Assembly: GCF_003473295.1 (NCBI RefSeq)
Contig: NZ_QRMP01000001.1
Span: 62,001-126,000 of the forward strand
Reading direction: 5' to 3'
Length of the DNA: 64,000 nt
Source: Parabacteroides sp. AM08-6
GTDB lineage: Bacteria; Bacteroidota; Bacteroidia; Bacteroidales; Tannerellaceae
A model generated the notes under the pieces. That model had not been told where the DNA came from. It ran no database searches and saw nothing but the letters and a program-made list of their open reading frames with translations. Within the stretch, counting starts at the first letter, position 1; each line of letters begins with the position of its first letter. Shown here one piece after another: positions 1 through 8,970 of the stretch. The position numbers and the translations under genes were made by a program.

Positions 1-534
1 TACCATTGAGCCTTCTTCCAGTTCGCCACTGTTCATTTTATGGAACAGCATCAAGTTTTCCTCTATCGGGCGGTCGCGATACGGGCTGTTGATGCCGGCT
101 TGTGTCGGAGTCCCTTTCTGGGCTGCGATTTGTTCGGAAGTTTGTTCGTCGATATATGCTTTTCCTTCTTTGATTAACTGGATGGCAAAATCCCAGAGCT
201 GTTGAAAATAGTCGGAGGCATAATATATATTGTCCCAATGGTATCCCAGCCATTCAATATCTTCTTTGATGGCATCCACATATTCCATGTCTTCTTTCAC
301 CGGGTTGGTATCGTCAAAGCGAAGGTTACAAATGCCGCCATGTTTTTCGGCAATGCCGAAATCCATGCAGATAGCTTTTGCATGTCCGATGTGGAGATAA
401 CCGTTTGGCTCGGGCGGGAAACGAGTTTGCACACGTCCTCCGTTCTTACCTTCTTCCAAGTCTTTCTCGACCATCGCTTCGATGAAGTTCAGGCTTTTTT
501 TGCCTTCTTCTTCGTTTGTTTTGATATCGCTCAT
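1..534 (-). CDS. glnS: Glutamine--tRNA ligase, N-terminal part (runs off the window)
   Basis: Charges tRNA-Gln with glutamine in the cytoplasm. The leftward reading from the ATG at 534 stays open to base 1 (178 codons), so the C-terminal two thirds lie outside the window. The translation begins [17 protein letters not shown], then shows [18 protein letters not shown], the class I HIGH signature of the GlnRS/GluRS group. It continues with LRFDDTNP and DIEWLGY, which are typical of GlnRS rather than discriminating bacterial GluRS. The KMSKS region is not in view. A promoter-like element lies about 35 bases upstream. GlnRS is well known in Bacteroidota. The identification is firm; only its length cannot be judged. 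Confidence 0.95.
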   Translation of the reverse strand, partial: MSDIKTNEEEGKKSLNFIEAMVEKDLEEGKNGGRVQTRFPPEPNGYLHIGHAKAICMDFGIAEKHGGICNLRFDDTNPVKEDMEYVDAIKEDIEWLGYHWDNIYYASDYFQQLWDFAIQLIKEGKAYIDEQTSEQIAAQKGTPTQAGINSPYRDRPIEENLMLFHKMNSGELEEGSMV

Positions 535-567
535 ATTTCTCTTATAATGTTGTTTCTTTTAGGGTGA

Positions 568-599
568 CAAAGGTATGTATTTAATTGCAATTACTGAAA
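568..599 (-). promoter_or_regulatory. Probable glnS promoter
   Basis: Read leftward, TACCTTTG at 575-568 matches the Bacteroidota -7 consensus TAnnTTTG. The -33 box is weak (TTTC near 599-596, 20 bases away). Transcription would start about 25-30 bases before the glnS ATG. Confidence 0.55.
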
Positions 600-711
600 T
601 ATCCGGATTGGGTATTATATTTCCGTAACCAATTACAGATGGAACGGTATAAATTTGTGGTTGTATCTTTATTTATTAGCTGTTTACGGTTAATCAAAAA
701 GGATGGATTTG

Positions 712-742
712 TTTGGTAAATGCCGGACAATTCTTAAATTTG
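712..742 (+). promoter_or_regulatory. Promoter of the GH9 gene
   Basis: TTTG at 712-715 and TAAATTTG at 735-742 are separated by 19 bases, which is the full Bacteroidota primary sigma-factor consensus. The predicted start is near 749, leaving a leader of about 50 nt before the ATG at 800. Confidence 0.75.
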
Positions 743-799
743 TACGTTTAGAGACAGATAGGCTAATGTAAATGATTGCTTAAATTTAATGCTAAAAGT

Positions 800-3328
800 A
801 TGAGGTGTAAATTATTATTCAGTTTAGCGTTGGGGATTGTGGGTGTTTTTTCTCAGGCGCAAGAGTTCAAACTTAGTCCTTCCGGTTATTTCCAGAATAA
901 AGGAGTAGACGTGATGGCCTTTGATGATATATATCCGGAAGGGCATCAGGGGGGTGTTTGTCTAATCATGCACGGTCATCGGGTAGCGACGAACGGAGAT
1001 ATCCGGTTGGAAGCTACGCCGGGGCAATGGCAACCCGTACCTATCCAGAGAGACCGGAAAGCAGATGTTTCGTCGAATCAAATTACTGCCTGGTTGAGCT
1101 ATCCGGATTCCTCCCGCCACATGACCGGATTCAATCCTATGATTTATCCGGATTTGCAGTTTAATTATACGGTGCATGTGAAAGGAGAGGGTGGTTCGAT
1201 TATCGTGACTGTCGACTTGGACCGTCCTGTCCCTGAGGATTTTATCGGTAAAGTGGGGTTCAATTTAGAGTTATTCCCGGGTGCTTTGTTTGGGAAACCT
1301 TGGATTATGGATAATGAAAGTGGTATTTTCCCGCAGCAACCCAATGGCCCTACCATTGAAGTGCAAGCGAAGCATAAGCATCAGGGAAATTATAATCAGT
1401 ATGACTCCCCAAGCGGAAGGGTGGCGGATGTGAAGGTTTTAGCCGGAACCGGCGGCTATAACCCTATTATTGCAGATGATATAATCTCGGCTCCTTATGC
1501 AGTGGGTCGCCGGTTTACGGTTCGGCCGGACGATTCCTACAACCGTTTTACAATCGAGTCCAAGACTTCCGAGTTAAAACTATATGACGGCCGGATGAAT
1601 CATAATAACGGATGGTTTGTTGTGCGAAGCGAGGTTCCTGCAGGAGCAACAAAAGGGGCTATCCAATGGGTTATCACTCCTAATGTGGTAAACGATTGGC
1701 TTTACCAACCTGTAATCCAGACTTCCCAAATCGGTTATCATCCGGCTCAACCCAAGACAGCGGTAATAGAATTGGATAAACGGGATGCACAGCGGTTATC
1801 CGCCGATTTATATAAAATCACACCGGATGGGGCCAAACTGGTTCTTACTTCCAAGCCTGCGGATTGGGGACAGTTTCTTCGTTACAACTATCTGAAATTT
1901 GATTTTTCCGACGTGAAAGAAGAGGGATTGTACGAAGTCCGTTATGGTGAATCCGTGTCATCTGTTTTCCGTATCGCTAAAAATATATACGACAGGGGCG
2001 TTTGGCAACCGGTGTTGGAGTATTTCTTGCCGGTCCAAATGTGTCATATGCGTGTGAATGAGAAATATAGGGTCTGGCATGATTTCTGTCACATGGATGA
2101 TGCCCGGATGGCTCCGACGTTGAATCATATAGATGGATATGCACAAGGTTCCTCTACCATGACCAAATATAAACCGGGAGATGTTGTTCCCGGACTGAAT
2201 ATCGGCGGATGGCATGATGCGGGAGATTTCGACCTTCGCGTGGAATCGCAAAGTGGGGAGGCTTATATTTTGGCCTTGGCTTATGAGGCTTTTAATGAGA
2301 ATTACGATGCTACATCTATCGACCAGACGAAAAGGATTACAGAAATTCACCAGCCGGACGGTAAACCTGATATGTTGCAGCAGGTGGAGAATGGTGCTTT
2401 GACGGTAGTTGGTGGTTATCGTGCTTTGGGACGCTTATACAGAGGCATTATTTGTAATGACCTGCGGCAATATGTCCTGTTAGGGGATGCGGGTGCGATG
2501 ACTGATAATATTATAGGGAATAAGGATGACCGTTGGGTATTTACAGAGGATAATCCTTCCCGTGAATTGAGTACGGCAGCCCATTTGGCAGCAATCTCCC
2601 GGGTATTGAAGAATTTTAACGATACGTTAAGCGTGCAATCTTTGGAGGCAGCCCGTGCATTGTTTGATGTTACTCGTGAGGAGTCCTATTCAAAAGGGGC
2701 TAAAATACAAGCAGCAGTCGAATTATTCTTGACTACGGGAGAGGCCCGTTATAAGGATTATTTGCTGAAGGAACAGAAATATATCGTAGAGAATATCGGT
2801 CGTTTCGGATGGTTTTTAGGACGTGCGGATGCAAAAATGAATAATGCGGAATTTTCTAAAGCGGTGCGTGGAGCTTTGGCCTCGTTCACGACAGAATTGG
2901 ATAAGCAAGGAGGAGAGACTCCTTATGGAATACCTTACCGTCCTCATATCTGGGGAGCCGGATGGGATATTCAGTCATTCGGGTATCGTCATTATTTCTT
3001 GTATAAGAGCTATCCGGATTTGTTCGGTCCCGAGTATATTTATAATGCATTGAATTTTGTGTTGGGATGCCATCCCGGTTCGAATACGGCTTCCTTTGCT
3101 TCAGGTGTTGGAGCTGTCTCTGCAACAGTCGGTTATGGCTTGAATCGTGCGGATTGGTCTTATATTCCGGGAGGTGTGATTTCGGGTACGGCTTTGATTC
3201 GTCCGGACTTCCCGGAATTGTTGACTTTCCCGTTCTTATGGCAGCAAACTGAATATGTACTGGGAGGCGGTTCTTCTCATTACATGTTCCTCGTTCTTGC
3301 CGCTCGTCAGATATTGGAAGGGAAATAA
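800..3328 (+). CDS. Secreted glycoside hydrolase family 9 (cellulase-type) enzyme
   Basis: Predicted secreted endo- or exo-beta-glucanase. I start at the ATG at 800 (842 aa), not the in-frame TTG at 776, because MRCKLLFSLALGIVGVFSQA is a clean signal peptide. Residues about 25-310 are an N-terminal region I do not recognise. An Ig-like CelD_N domain follows (VIQTSQIGYHPAQPK), then the alpha/alpha-barrel GH9 domain. GWHDAGDFD carries the paired catalytic aspartates (Asp473, Asp476), and Glu818 in WQQTEYVLGG is the likely acid. The gene is monocistronic, with a consensus promoter and its own terminator. There is no SusC/D partner nearby, so the substrate (beta-1,4-glucan, mixed-linkage glucan or another) cannot be told. 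Family is secure, specificity is not. Confidence 0.88.
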   Translation: MRCKLLFSLALGIVGVFSQAQEFKLSPSGYFQNKGVDVMAFDDIYPEGHQGGVCLIMHGHRVATNGDIRLEATPGQWQPVPIQRDRKADVSSNQITAWLSYPDSSRHMTGFNPMIYPDLQFNYTVHVKGEGGSIIVTVDLDRPVPEDFIGKVGFNLELFPGALFGKPWIMDNESGIFPQQPNGPTIEVQAKHKHQGNYNQYDSPSGRVADVKVLAGTGGYNPIIADDIISAPYAVGRRFTVRPDDSYNRFTIESKTSELKLYDGRMNHNNGWFVVRSEVPAGATKGAIQWVITPNVVNDWLYQPVIQTSQIGYHPAQPKTAVIELDKRDAQRLSADLYKITPDGAKLVLTSKPADWGQFLRYNYLKFDFSDVKEEGLYEVRYGESVSSVFRIAKNIYDRGVWQPVLEYFLPVQMCHMRVNEKYRVWHDFCHMDDARMAPTLNHIDGYAQGSSTMTKYKPGDVVPGLNIGGWHDAGDFDLRVESQSGEAYILALAYEAFNENYDATSIDQTKRITEIHQPDGKPDMLQQVENGALTVVGGYRALGRLYRGIICNDLRQYVLLGDAGAMTDNIIGNKDDRWVFTEDNPSRELSTAAHLAAISRVLKNFNDTLSVQSLEAARALFDVTREESYSKGAKIQAAVELFLTTGEARYKDYLLKEQKYIVENIGRFGWFLGRADAKMNNAEFSKAVRGALASFTTELDKQGGETPYGIPYRPHIWGAGWDIQSFGYRHYFLYKSYPDLFGPEYIYNALNFVLGCHPGSNTASFASGVGAVSATVGYGLNRADWSYIPGGVISGTALIRPDFPELLTFPFLWQQTEYVLGGGSSHYMFLVLAARQILEGK

Positions 3329-3347
3329 TTGATGAAAACAGATATGG

Positions 3348-3384
3348 AAAGGAGCTGTCTACGGCAAATAGGCAGCTCCTTTTA
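3348..3384. terminator. Bidirectional terminator between GH9 gene and fhs
   Basis: Perfect 10-bp inverted repeat AAAGGAGCTG (3348-3357) / CAGCTCCTTT (3373-3382) with a 15-base loop. It is A-rich on one side and T-rich on the other, so it can serve both convergent genes. Confidence 0.8.
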
Positions 3385-3400
3385 CTTTATCCGGGATTTA

Positions 3401-5068
3401 TCAGCTTAATCCTTCAATTAATCCGTCTACAATATCGATACGTTTTGCCTGCGGATCTTTCGGAAGTCCCGGCATACGCATGATTTCACCCATGATAACG
3501 ACTATCATTTCGGCTCCATTGTTGATGATGATGTCGCGTACTTTCAGTTCGAAATCCTTCGTCACTCCGTAAGCTTTCGGGTCGGATGAGAACGAATATT
3601 GTGTTTTGGCAATACAGATAGGATAGTGGGAGATACCCAGACTATCGATTTGTTTGATTTTCTTATCGGCTAAGGTTGTATAAACAACGGAGGCAGCACC
3701 ATAAATGTCCGTGGCTACTTTTTTGATTTTCGTACGGATGGATTCATGGTCGGAATAGATATATTTGAGAGGAGCCGACGGTTTCTTCTCAATTGTGTCT
3801 ACTACCAGTTTGGCTAATTCAACACCCCCTTCACCGCCGTCTGCAAATACACTGTTCATGGCAAAGCCGACTCCCAGTTCGCGGCAATGTTCGGCAACCA
3901 GAGCAATCTCTTCGTCCGTATCGGTCGCAAAACGATTGAAGGTGACGATTATTTCCTGTCCGAAACGTTTCATGTTTTCCACATGTTTATCCAAGTTGGC
4001 AAAACCGTTTCGCAGACCTTCTATGTTTTGTTCTTTGATTTTGTTTTCAGGCACACCTCCATGAAGTTTCAGGCTTTGTGCCGTAGCAACAATAACTGTC
4101 AGCTTTGGGAGTAAACCGGCTTTCCGGCATTTTATGTCGAAGAATTTTTCAGCTCCCAAATCCGCACCGAACCCGGCTTCCGTAATGACATAATCACCGT
4201 AGGTCAGTGCCATTTTAGTTGCGAGGATGGAATTGCAACCATGTGCAATGTTGGCAAACGGACCGCCGTGTACAAAGGCAGGTGTATTTTCCGTTGTCTG
4301 TACCAGGTTGGGGAGGAGAGCATCTTTCAGAAGTACGGTGATAGCTCCGGCCACTCCCAAATCATTTACGGTAAACGGCTTGTCCTCATACGTATAGCCC
4401 AGCAGAATATTACCGACACGGCGTTTCAAATCCTCCAAGTCTGTCGCCAAACAAAGAATGGCCATGATTTCAGAGGCCGGTGTAATATCGAAACCTGTTT
4501 CCGTAGGTATGCCATTAGCTGTCCCCCCAAGCCCGGAAACAATGTTACGCAAACTGCGGTCGTTGACGTCCAATACACGTTTCCATTTGATTTCTTTCAG
4601 TCCTTCACATGTATTACGAGTCTGATAAATATAATTATCCAACAAAGCTGTAATCATATTGTGTGCGGAAGTAACAGCATGGAAATCACCTGTAAAATGC
4701 AGATTGATATTTTCCATGGGTAAAACTTGCGAATAACCACCTCCGGCAGCTCCCCCTTTCATTCCGAAACATGGTCCGAGTGACGGTTCGCGTAAAGCGA
4801 CTACGGCATTTTTCCCTATTTTATTTAATCCGAGGGCCAGACCGATGGAGACAGTTGTCTTTCCGATACCTGCTTTTGTCGGGGTAATGGCTGTTACAAG
4901 AATGAGATTGTGTTGTTTGATTTTTGCTTCATCAATCAAATGGAGAGGTATTTTGGCAATATATCTGCCATAGTTTTGTACTTCTTCGCGTGGGATTCCG
5001 AGCTTTGTCGCAATTTCTTTTATTTTACGCAGAGAGACTTCTCTTGCAATTTCTATGTCCGATTTCAT
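3401..5068 (-). CDS. fhs: Formate--tetrahydrofolate ligase
   Basis: ATP-dependent synthesis of 10-formyl-tetrahydrofolate from formate and THF, feeding purine and one-carbon metabolism in the cytoplasm. 555 aa, the usual length. The P-loop is [16 protein letters not shown] near residue 62; most homologues read TPTPAGEGKTT, so two P-loop positions differ from the common form. Other signatures are [20 protein letters not shown] and [13 protein letters not shown] in the first third, then [16 protein letters not shown]. The C-terminus [14 protein letters not shown] is also typical. The ATG start at 5068 gives [16 protein letters not shown] and sits 25 bases after the -7 box of a consensus promoter. 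Monocistronic. Confidence 0.96.
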   Translation of the reverse strand: MKSDIEIAREVSLRKIKEIATKLGIPREEVQNYGRYIAKIPLHLIDEAKIKQHNLILVTAITPTKAGIGKTTVSIGLALGLNKIGKNAVVALREPSLGPCFGMKGGAAGGGYSQVLPMENINLHFTGDFHAVTSAHNMITALLDNYIYQTRNTCEGLKEIKWKRVLDVNDRSLRNIVSGLGGTANGIPTETGFDITPASEIMAILCLATDLEDLKRRVGNILLGYTYEDKPFTVNDLGVAGAITVLLKDALLPNLVQTTENTPAFVHGGPFANIAHGCNSILATKMALTYGDYVITEAGFGADLGAEKFFDIKCRKAGLLPKLTVIVATAQSLKLHGGVPENKIKEQNIEGLRNGFANLDKHVENMKRFGQEIIVTFNRFATDTDEEIALVAEHCRELGVGFAMNSVFADGGEGGVELAKLVVDTIEKKPSAPLKYIYSDHESIRTKIKKVATDIYGAASVVYTTLADKKIKQIDSLGISHYPICIAKTQYSFSSDPKAYGVTKDFELKVRDIIINNGAEMIVVIMGEIMRMPGLPKDPQAKRIDIVDGLIEGLS

Positions 5069-5093
5069 GCTTTATGTAAGTTTTATAAGGAAA

Positions 5094-5125
5094 CAAAAGT
5101 AAATAAATTTCTATATTATAACAAA
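5094..5125 (-). promoter_or_regulatory. Promoter of fhs
   Basis: Leftward TTTG (5125-5122), 20-base spacer, TACTTTTG (5101-5094). This matches the Bacteroidota TTTG/TAnnTTTG consensus. Confidence 0.75.
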
Positions 5126-5327
5126 ATGCAAGGTTGTATAGTTGTGTGACTCTGAATAGAGGGTAAAACTTGTAACAGTTTGGCAAATGATATAAAAAGA
5201 GAGCTTTGACTGTTTATTTGTAATGCTTATATGATGTTTTGTTGTGTTTTTGCTAACTGGACTTGACAAAATGTGCGCATTTAGTAATCTTTTGTCTTAA
5301 AGAATTATAAAATAATACATATATCTG

Positions 5328-5355
5328 TTGTGGTGTGATAATTTGATTAATTTTG
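5328..5355 (+). promoter_or_regulatory. Possible promoter of the 5464 gene
   Basis: TAATTTTG at 5348-5355 fits TAnnTTTG. The -33 is only TTG at 5328-5330 with a short 17-base spacer. It implies a leader of about 100 nt. The rest of the 5102-5463 gap is AT-rich with nothing else recognised. Confidence 0.45.
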
Positions 5356-5448
5356 CATCGTGATTATGATAAAATGAAATCGATATTAAGGTTTCGTGTG
5401 ATAAAAAGAAAGCATAAAACAATAATAACAACTCTGTAGTACTTTAAG

Positions 5449-5463
5449 AAGGAGATATGGATT
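5449..5463 (+). promoter_or_regulatory. Strong Shine-Dalgarno sequence
   Basis: AAGAAGGAGATATGG at 5446-5460 contains a near-complete anti-16S complement, 9 bases before the ATG at 5464. This is unusual here: almost no other gene in the window has a recognisable SD. It fixes the start of the downstream gene. Confidence 0.7.
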
Positions 5464-5973
5464 ATGTCAACAGTCAGATTTAGTTTAGTAGGAATTGCGG
5501 CAAAAGTGTTTGAAACGGAAACATGGTTAAAAATGGTATCAGAATGTTTCGGGACCCGTTCGGTTGTTAAGGAAAACTGTTCAGACGAGCAGGAAACGAA
5601 ATGGGAGACTACCTTGAAGCGTCAGCAGCAGGAAGCTCATTCACTATGCCATCAGGTGATTCATCAACTAATTCCGCAGGCTGGTGCTTGTCAAATGGCA
5701 ATGTTAGACGCTATCTCTCAAGCGAGTACGGTTTATGCTCCCGATGAGGCTGAGATTATTTTCTATGAAGGGAATAAGATGATGGAAGAGATTAGCGGCC
5801 ATATCGCCGGTATACTTTATAATACCCGTAAAGTGCGTGAAGCTAACCGTAATACCGGTAAAATGAAGGATGCTCATTTGAAAGCAGTGATGTATCATAA
5901 TTCCGTGATGCCGTATTTGGACACACTTCGTTTCCATATTGACAGATTGAATGAGATAATATGTCTGGCATGA
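5464..5973 (+). CDS. Hypothetical protein, alpha-helical, cytoplasmic
   Basis: 169 aa, no signal peptide, no membrane segment and no family I recognise. It looks helical, with charged stretches (ETKWETTLKRQQQEAHSLCH) and three histidine/cysteine-containing patches. The C-terminal half (YNTRKVREANRNTGKMKDAH) is basic. The start is fixed by a strong Shine-Dalgarno sequence, which suggests high translation. It stands alone between the divergent fhs gene and a terminator at 6125-6173. The reading frame is real given its RBS, promoter-like element and terminator; the function is unknown. Confidence 0.7.
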   Translation: MSTVRFSLVGIAAKVFETETWLKMVSECFGTRSVVKENCSDEQETKWETTLKRQQQEAHSLCHQVIHQLIPQAGACQMAMLDAISQASTVYAPDEAEIIFYEGNKMMEEISGHIAGILYNTRKVREANRNTGKMKDAHLKAVMYHNSVMPYLDTLRFHIDRLNEIICLA

Positions 5974-6124
5974 TGTTTTGAAGTGTTGGATTTCCCCTTT
6001 TCATTTTATTTAGACAATCTTTCTCACTCATGTAAATCGTCACAAATTTGGCGTTCGCTTTCAGGTCTTGTTCCTTTTGCTGTCCTGTTTTTAGGGATAT
6101 TCAGTAAATGTTTCTATTTTATAT

Positions 6125-6173
6125 AAAATGAAGAGTAAACCAATCTTTCACTAGTCTTTACTCTTCATTTTTT
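6125..6173. terminator. Terminator shared by the 5464 gene and the leftward glycan operon
   Basis: Inverted repeat AAAATGAAGAGTAAA (6125-6139) / TTTACTCTTCATTTT (6157-6171) with a 17-base loop, followed by T-rich sequence rightward and AT-rich sequence leftward. A smaller palindrome around GGGATATCCC (6204-6224) lies just downstream of the operon's last stop codon. Confidence 0.8.
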
Positions 6174-6235
6174 ATACTTTTATCCTTTTTCCGCCCCAAA
6201 TAGTTTAGTAGGGATATCCCTAAAGTAAACTTATG

Positions 6236-7480
6236 CTATTCGGGAGGATAGGCGGCATTCATCAATGTACTCCATGACATATGAGATTGTCCGAGTCCTT
6301 CGATTCTACTATTTTTGAGAGCTTCCTTTGTATGAGGCATCTCCAGACCCATACGATCGTGAAAATGATGATAAGCTCGTTCGTAAATCGGAGAATATTT
6401 TCCTCTGCCTTTGGGGGATATTTCCGGTCCGAATACTTTTTCCCCTTTATAGTTTGTATATTGTACATAAGGAACTTCTGCTCCGGATAGATACTGGGCT
6501 GTATATTCGTATCCGGCAGCCAAACGGTTGTTGTACGCTCCGTAAAGATTGAATCCTTGTTTCCAAGCAATTTCGGCTGCTGCGCTTAAAAAGCCAAGCC
6601 CCATTTGTGTGTGGAACTGGTCGCGTCCGCTTTCTTGGCATTGTCCGTTGGGCATAAAGTAATAGGCAATGGATCCGTTCGAATTTCCCTTGAGAAGATG
6701 TTCGTATGCTCTGTCGAAAATATCATGCCGGTCAAGGTAGATCCCTATGCATAACATCGTTTGTCCGATGGCCGCATCCCAATTTCCGTTATAGCTTGGT
6801 TGAAAATCCTGGATAACCGGATACCATATATTCAATATCATGGACTCAAATACTTTTTGTTCTTTTTCGGGCCAGCCTTTGTAGGTGTGTTTTATTATTT
6901 CTGCAGCATTGAGATAATGAATACCTGCCATTCCTATCAGCAGTTTGCGATCTCCCATGGTTATGGAATCGAGTGCTTGTGACCAGCCGTTTATAATTTC
7001 TATCGCTTTTTCTGCATAAGTAGGGTCGTCCAAGACAATCCATTGAAGGGCCATTGTATAAGCTGCGGCTCCATCTTTCATGAAAGCCGTGGCTCCAATG
7101 TCGGGTTTATTATAAGGACCGCGTGCTACGTGGTTTTGCGGTGCCATTTTATACGATCGTTGAGCAGCCGGCGATTCACGTAATTCATTCCATGCCGATA
7201 TCCAGGGTTCTGTCTTTGCATTTACTTTTTCTTTCAAAAAGTTTAGTTCGGATGAGGAATGCAACATTCCCGGATGTATGAATGTTCGTTTGGCCAACGG
7301 ATGTTTGTCATTCCGTTTAAAATGAAACATCAATGCCCGGGAACCGTTAAATTTGAATCGAAATTTTCCCGAAATATTTTTGGCTATCTGCTTTTCTGTT
7401 TTTGTTATTGCATCATAAGATTTCACGTTCCATCGCCGTGAGGTAATTGTGCTGTTAACGATTCTTCGGATGAACTGCAT
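6236..7480 (-). CDS. Alginate-lyase-superfamily domain protein (downstream half of a frameshift-split gene)
   Basis: Predicted polysaccharide lyase cleaving a uronate-containing glycan. Residues about 66-380 match the alginate_lyase (PF05426) alpha-toroid type: FIHPGMLHSS at the start, NGNWDAA (about 232-237) and QESGRDQFHTQMGLG (about 282-296), with Arg/His/Gln of the kind used in catalysis. PL38-like is my best guess for the family. The ORF begins MQFIRRIV with no signal peptide. Residues 17-56 (WNVKSYDAITKTEK to LMFHFKR) look like the missing C-terminal beta-sandwich end of the upstream GH protein, in the -1 frame. So this is probably the second half of one bimodular secreted enzyme and not an independent gene. 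If translated alone it would lack an export signal. Last gene of the operon. Confidence 0.7.
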   Translation of the reverse strand: MQFIRRIVNSTITSRRWNVKSYDAITKTEKQIAKNISGKFRFKFNGSRALMFHFKRNDKHPLAKRTFIHPGMLHSSSELNFLKEKVNAKTEPWISAWNELRESPAAQRSYKMAPQNHVARGPYNKPDIGATAFMKDGAAAYTMALQWIVLDDPTYAEKAIEIINGWSQALDSITMGDRKLLIGMAGIHYLNAAEIIKHTYKGWPEKEQKVFESMILNIWYPVIQDFQPSYNGNWDAAIGQTMLCIGIYLDRHDIFDRAYEHLLKGNSNGSIAYYFMPNGQCQESGRDQFHTQMGLGFLSAAAEIAWKQGFNLYGAYNNRLAAGYEYTAQYLSGAEVPYVQYTNYKGEKVFGPEISPKGRGKYSPIYERAYHHFHDRMGLEMPHTKEALKNSRIEGLGQSHMSWSTLMNAAYPPE

Positions 7481-8958
7481 GCAACAAGATATTCGTATCC
7501 GGGATATTCCATTATTCGTATTCGAGATCCATGATTTCCCTTAATAATGAAGTCGGTATTCATAATTTCAACCGGAGCCATTTCCCAGAATGAAATATTT
7601 TTATCTATTATTTCTCTAAACCATTTAATGTTGTCGGATGCAGTATGTTCTTCCGGGTTAAAGTTCCCGGAAAAATAGTGCCCGTCTTTATTTGCGGGTT
7701 TGTATCCGGTTGAAGCATAACCTCCTCCCATGAAAGCTCCTGTAAAGGCCTCAATAACATCTTGTTCTGTCCATCCGTCTCCTTTACCCTGGTAAGCAAG
7801 CTCATCGTTTACAACAGGATGGTTACTTCCTCCCTGATGATAATTCCAAATAATTTTATCCGCACTTTTATCGAGTTTTTTTAGTTTGGATTGAACTATT
7901 ACATGATCGAACCAAGAAGTGGATGAATTTAATTTTTTATTCCAATCGGCTACGGCATGAACACTTACGGGAGTGTTATATGGTAAGTATTTGTGAATTG
8001 TTTTTCCAAATTTAATAATCTCTTCGGGTTTATACAATGGTTTTTTGATGTCGAACTCGTTCGACAAGCAAATCCATACATTAGGATAGCTGCCATAGCG
8101 TGCGGCAATATATTTTAAAAAAGGAGTTGCATCTGCATTATTTTTACCGGCTTTCAATACCGATCTTGACATTTCCGTATCGGGGCCGTTTAGAATCAAG
8201 TCTGCAATCAAATCTTTTTCATATGCCGTATTTATGGCTAGATCCACTCTATTGTAAAACCATTCCGGATTGGGGCGATATGAATAATTCCCATCATCTG
8301 TCGGTTTTCCGTATTTATCCAGAAAAGGTTTGGATACCGGATTGGGATATCTGTCTGCCGTAACGGCAAAGCGGATCTTTTTATAGTACGGACTATTATT
8401 CAATATATCGTCTTTTATTGTGCAGCCTGTTGGTTTATCTTTATAGAATTCCGACAGAAATGTATACATAGTATTTCCTGTTATGTATGGATGAGATCCA
8501 TCGCTTCGTTTATACCAACGGTGTCCGGAACTCATGGCATCGACTATCCAAAAACCTGGATTTTTTGATGTAACAGCCTGGACTGTTAACCCTACATGTT
8601 GTCCTTGCAATTTTTTATCGTTGGAAGATACGCGCATGAGGATCCATTCGCCTTTTTTATCCGGACAAAATCGTGTTTTAAAACAGTTTCCTACAGGTGA
8701 ACCTTTTCCGTTACCGTCATAAAATCCGTAAATTTCTATGGTTTCGCGACTTTGTGTATGTTGCCAGACTGTCACCAACTCTATGTCCCGGACTGGGTTT
8801 GATTCTATTGAATAATGTTCGCCTTGAAAAGTTACTTCATATACAGACCAAACCGGAATTTCAGCTGCAAAAATCCGATGATCATGATAAAGTATTATTA
8901 ATAAGCTTATAATAAGCATGGGTCTTAATGCCGTTGTGAGGTTGATGCGTTTTTTCAT
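7423..8958 (-). CDS. DUF5060-type glycoside hydrolase (upstream half of a frameshift-split gene)
   Basis: Predicted exported glycosidase of clan GH-A architecture. MKKRINLTTALRPMLIISLL and following residues form a signal peptide. About 35-130 is a DUF5060-like beta-sandwich (VWSVYEVTFQGEHY), then a TIM-barrel. Asn300-Glu301 in ICLSNEFD is the likely acid/base and Glu386 in VVNDELAYQG the likely nucleophile. After EYLVACSSSEESLTAQLPHG the frame runs into a TGA at 7423. The expected continuation (WNVKSYDA and onward) is present in the -1 frame, so the ORF is cut by an apparent one-base deletion near 7427-7440. The 12-bp gap from the upstream GH140-like gene supports co-transcription. Glycosidase class is likely; the substrate is unknown. 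Confidence 0.72.
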   Translation of the reverse strand: MKKRINLTTALRPMLIISLLIILYHDHRIFAAEIPVWSVYEVTFQGEHYSIESNPVRDIELVTVWQHTQSRETIEIYGFYDGNGKGSPVGNCFKTRFCPDKKGEWILMRVSSNDKKLQGQHVGLTVQAVTSKNPGFWIVDAMSSGHRWYKRSDGSHPYITGNTMYTFLSEFYKDKPTGCTIKDDILNNSPYYKKIRFAVTADRYPNPVSKPFLDKYGKPTDDGNYSYRPNPEWFYNRVDLAINTAYEKDLIADLILNGPDTEMSRSVLKAGKNNADATPFLKYIAARYGSYPNVWICLSNEFDIKKPLYKPEEIIKFGKTIHKYLPYNTPVSVHAVADWNKKLNSSTSWFDHVIVQSKLKKLDKSADKIIWNYHQGGSNHPVVNDELAYQGKGDGWTEQDVIEAFTGAFMGGGYASTGYKPANKDGHYFSGNFNPEEHTASDNIKWFREIIDKNISFWEMAPVEIMNTDFIIKGNHGSRIRIMEYPGYEYLVACSSSEESLTAQLPHGDGT

Positions 8959-8970
8959 GTGATTTATCCG

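Noticed and set aside
202..567. Rightward 121-aa ORF at the window start
   Set aside because: Antisense to glnS, which has an unmistakable HIGH motif on the other strand.
776..799. TTG start for the GH9 enzyme
   Set aside because: Puts eight residues before a complete signal peptide that begins at the ATG at 800.
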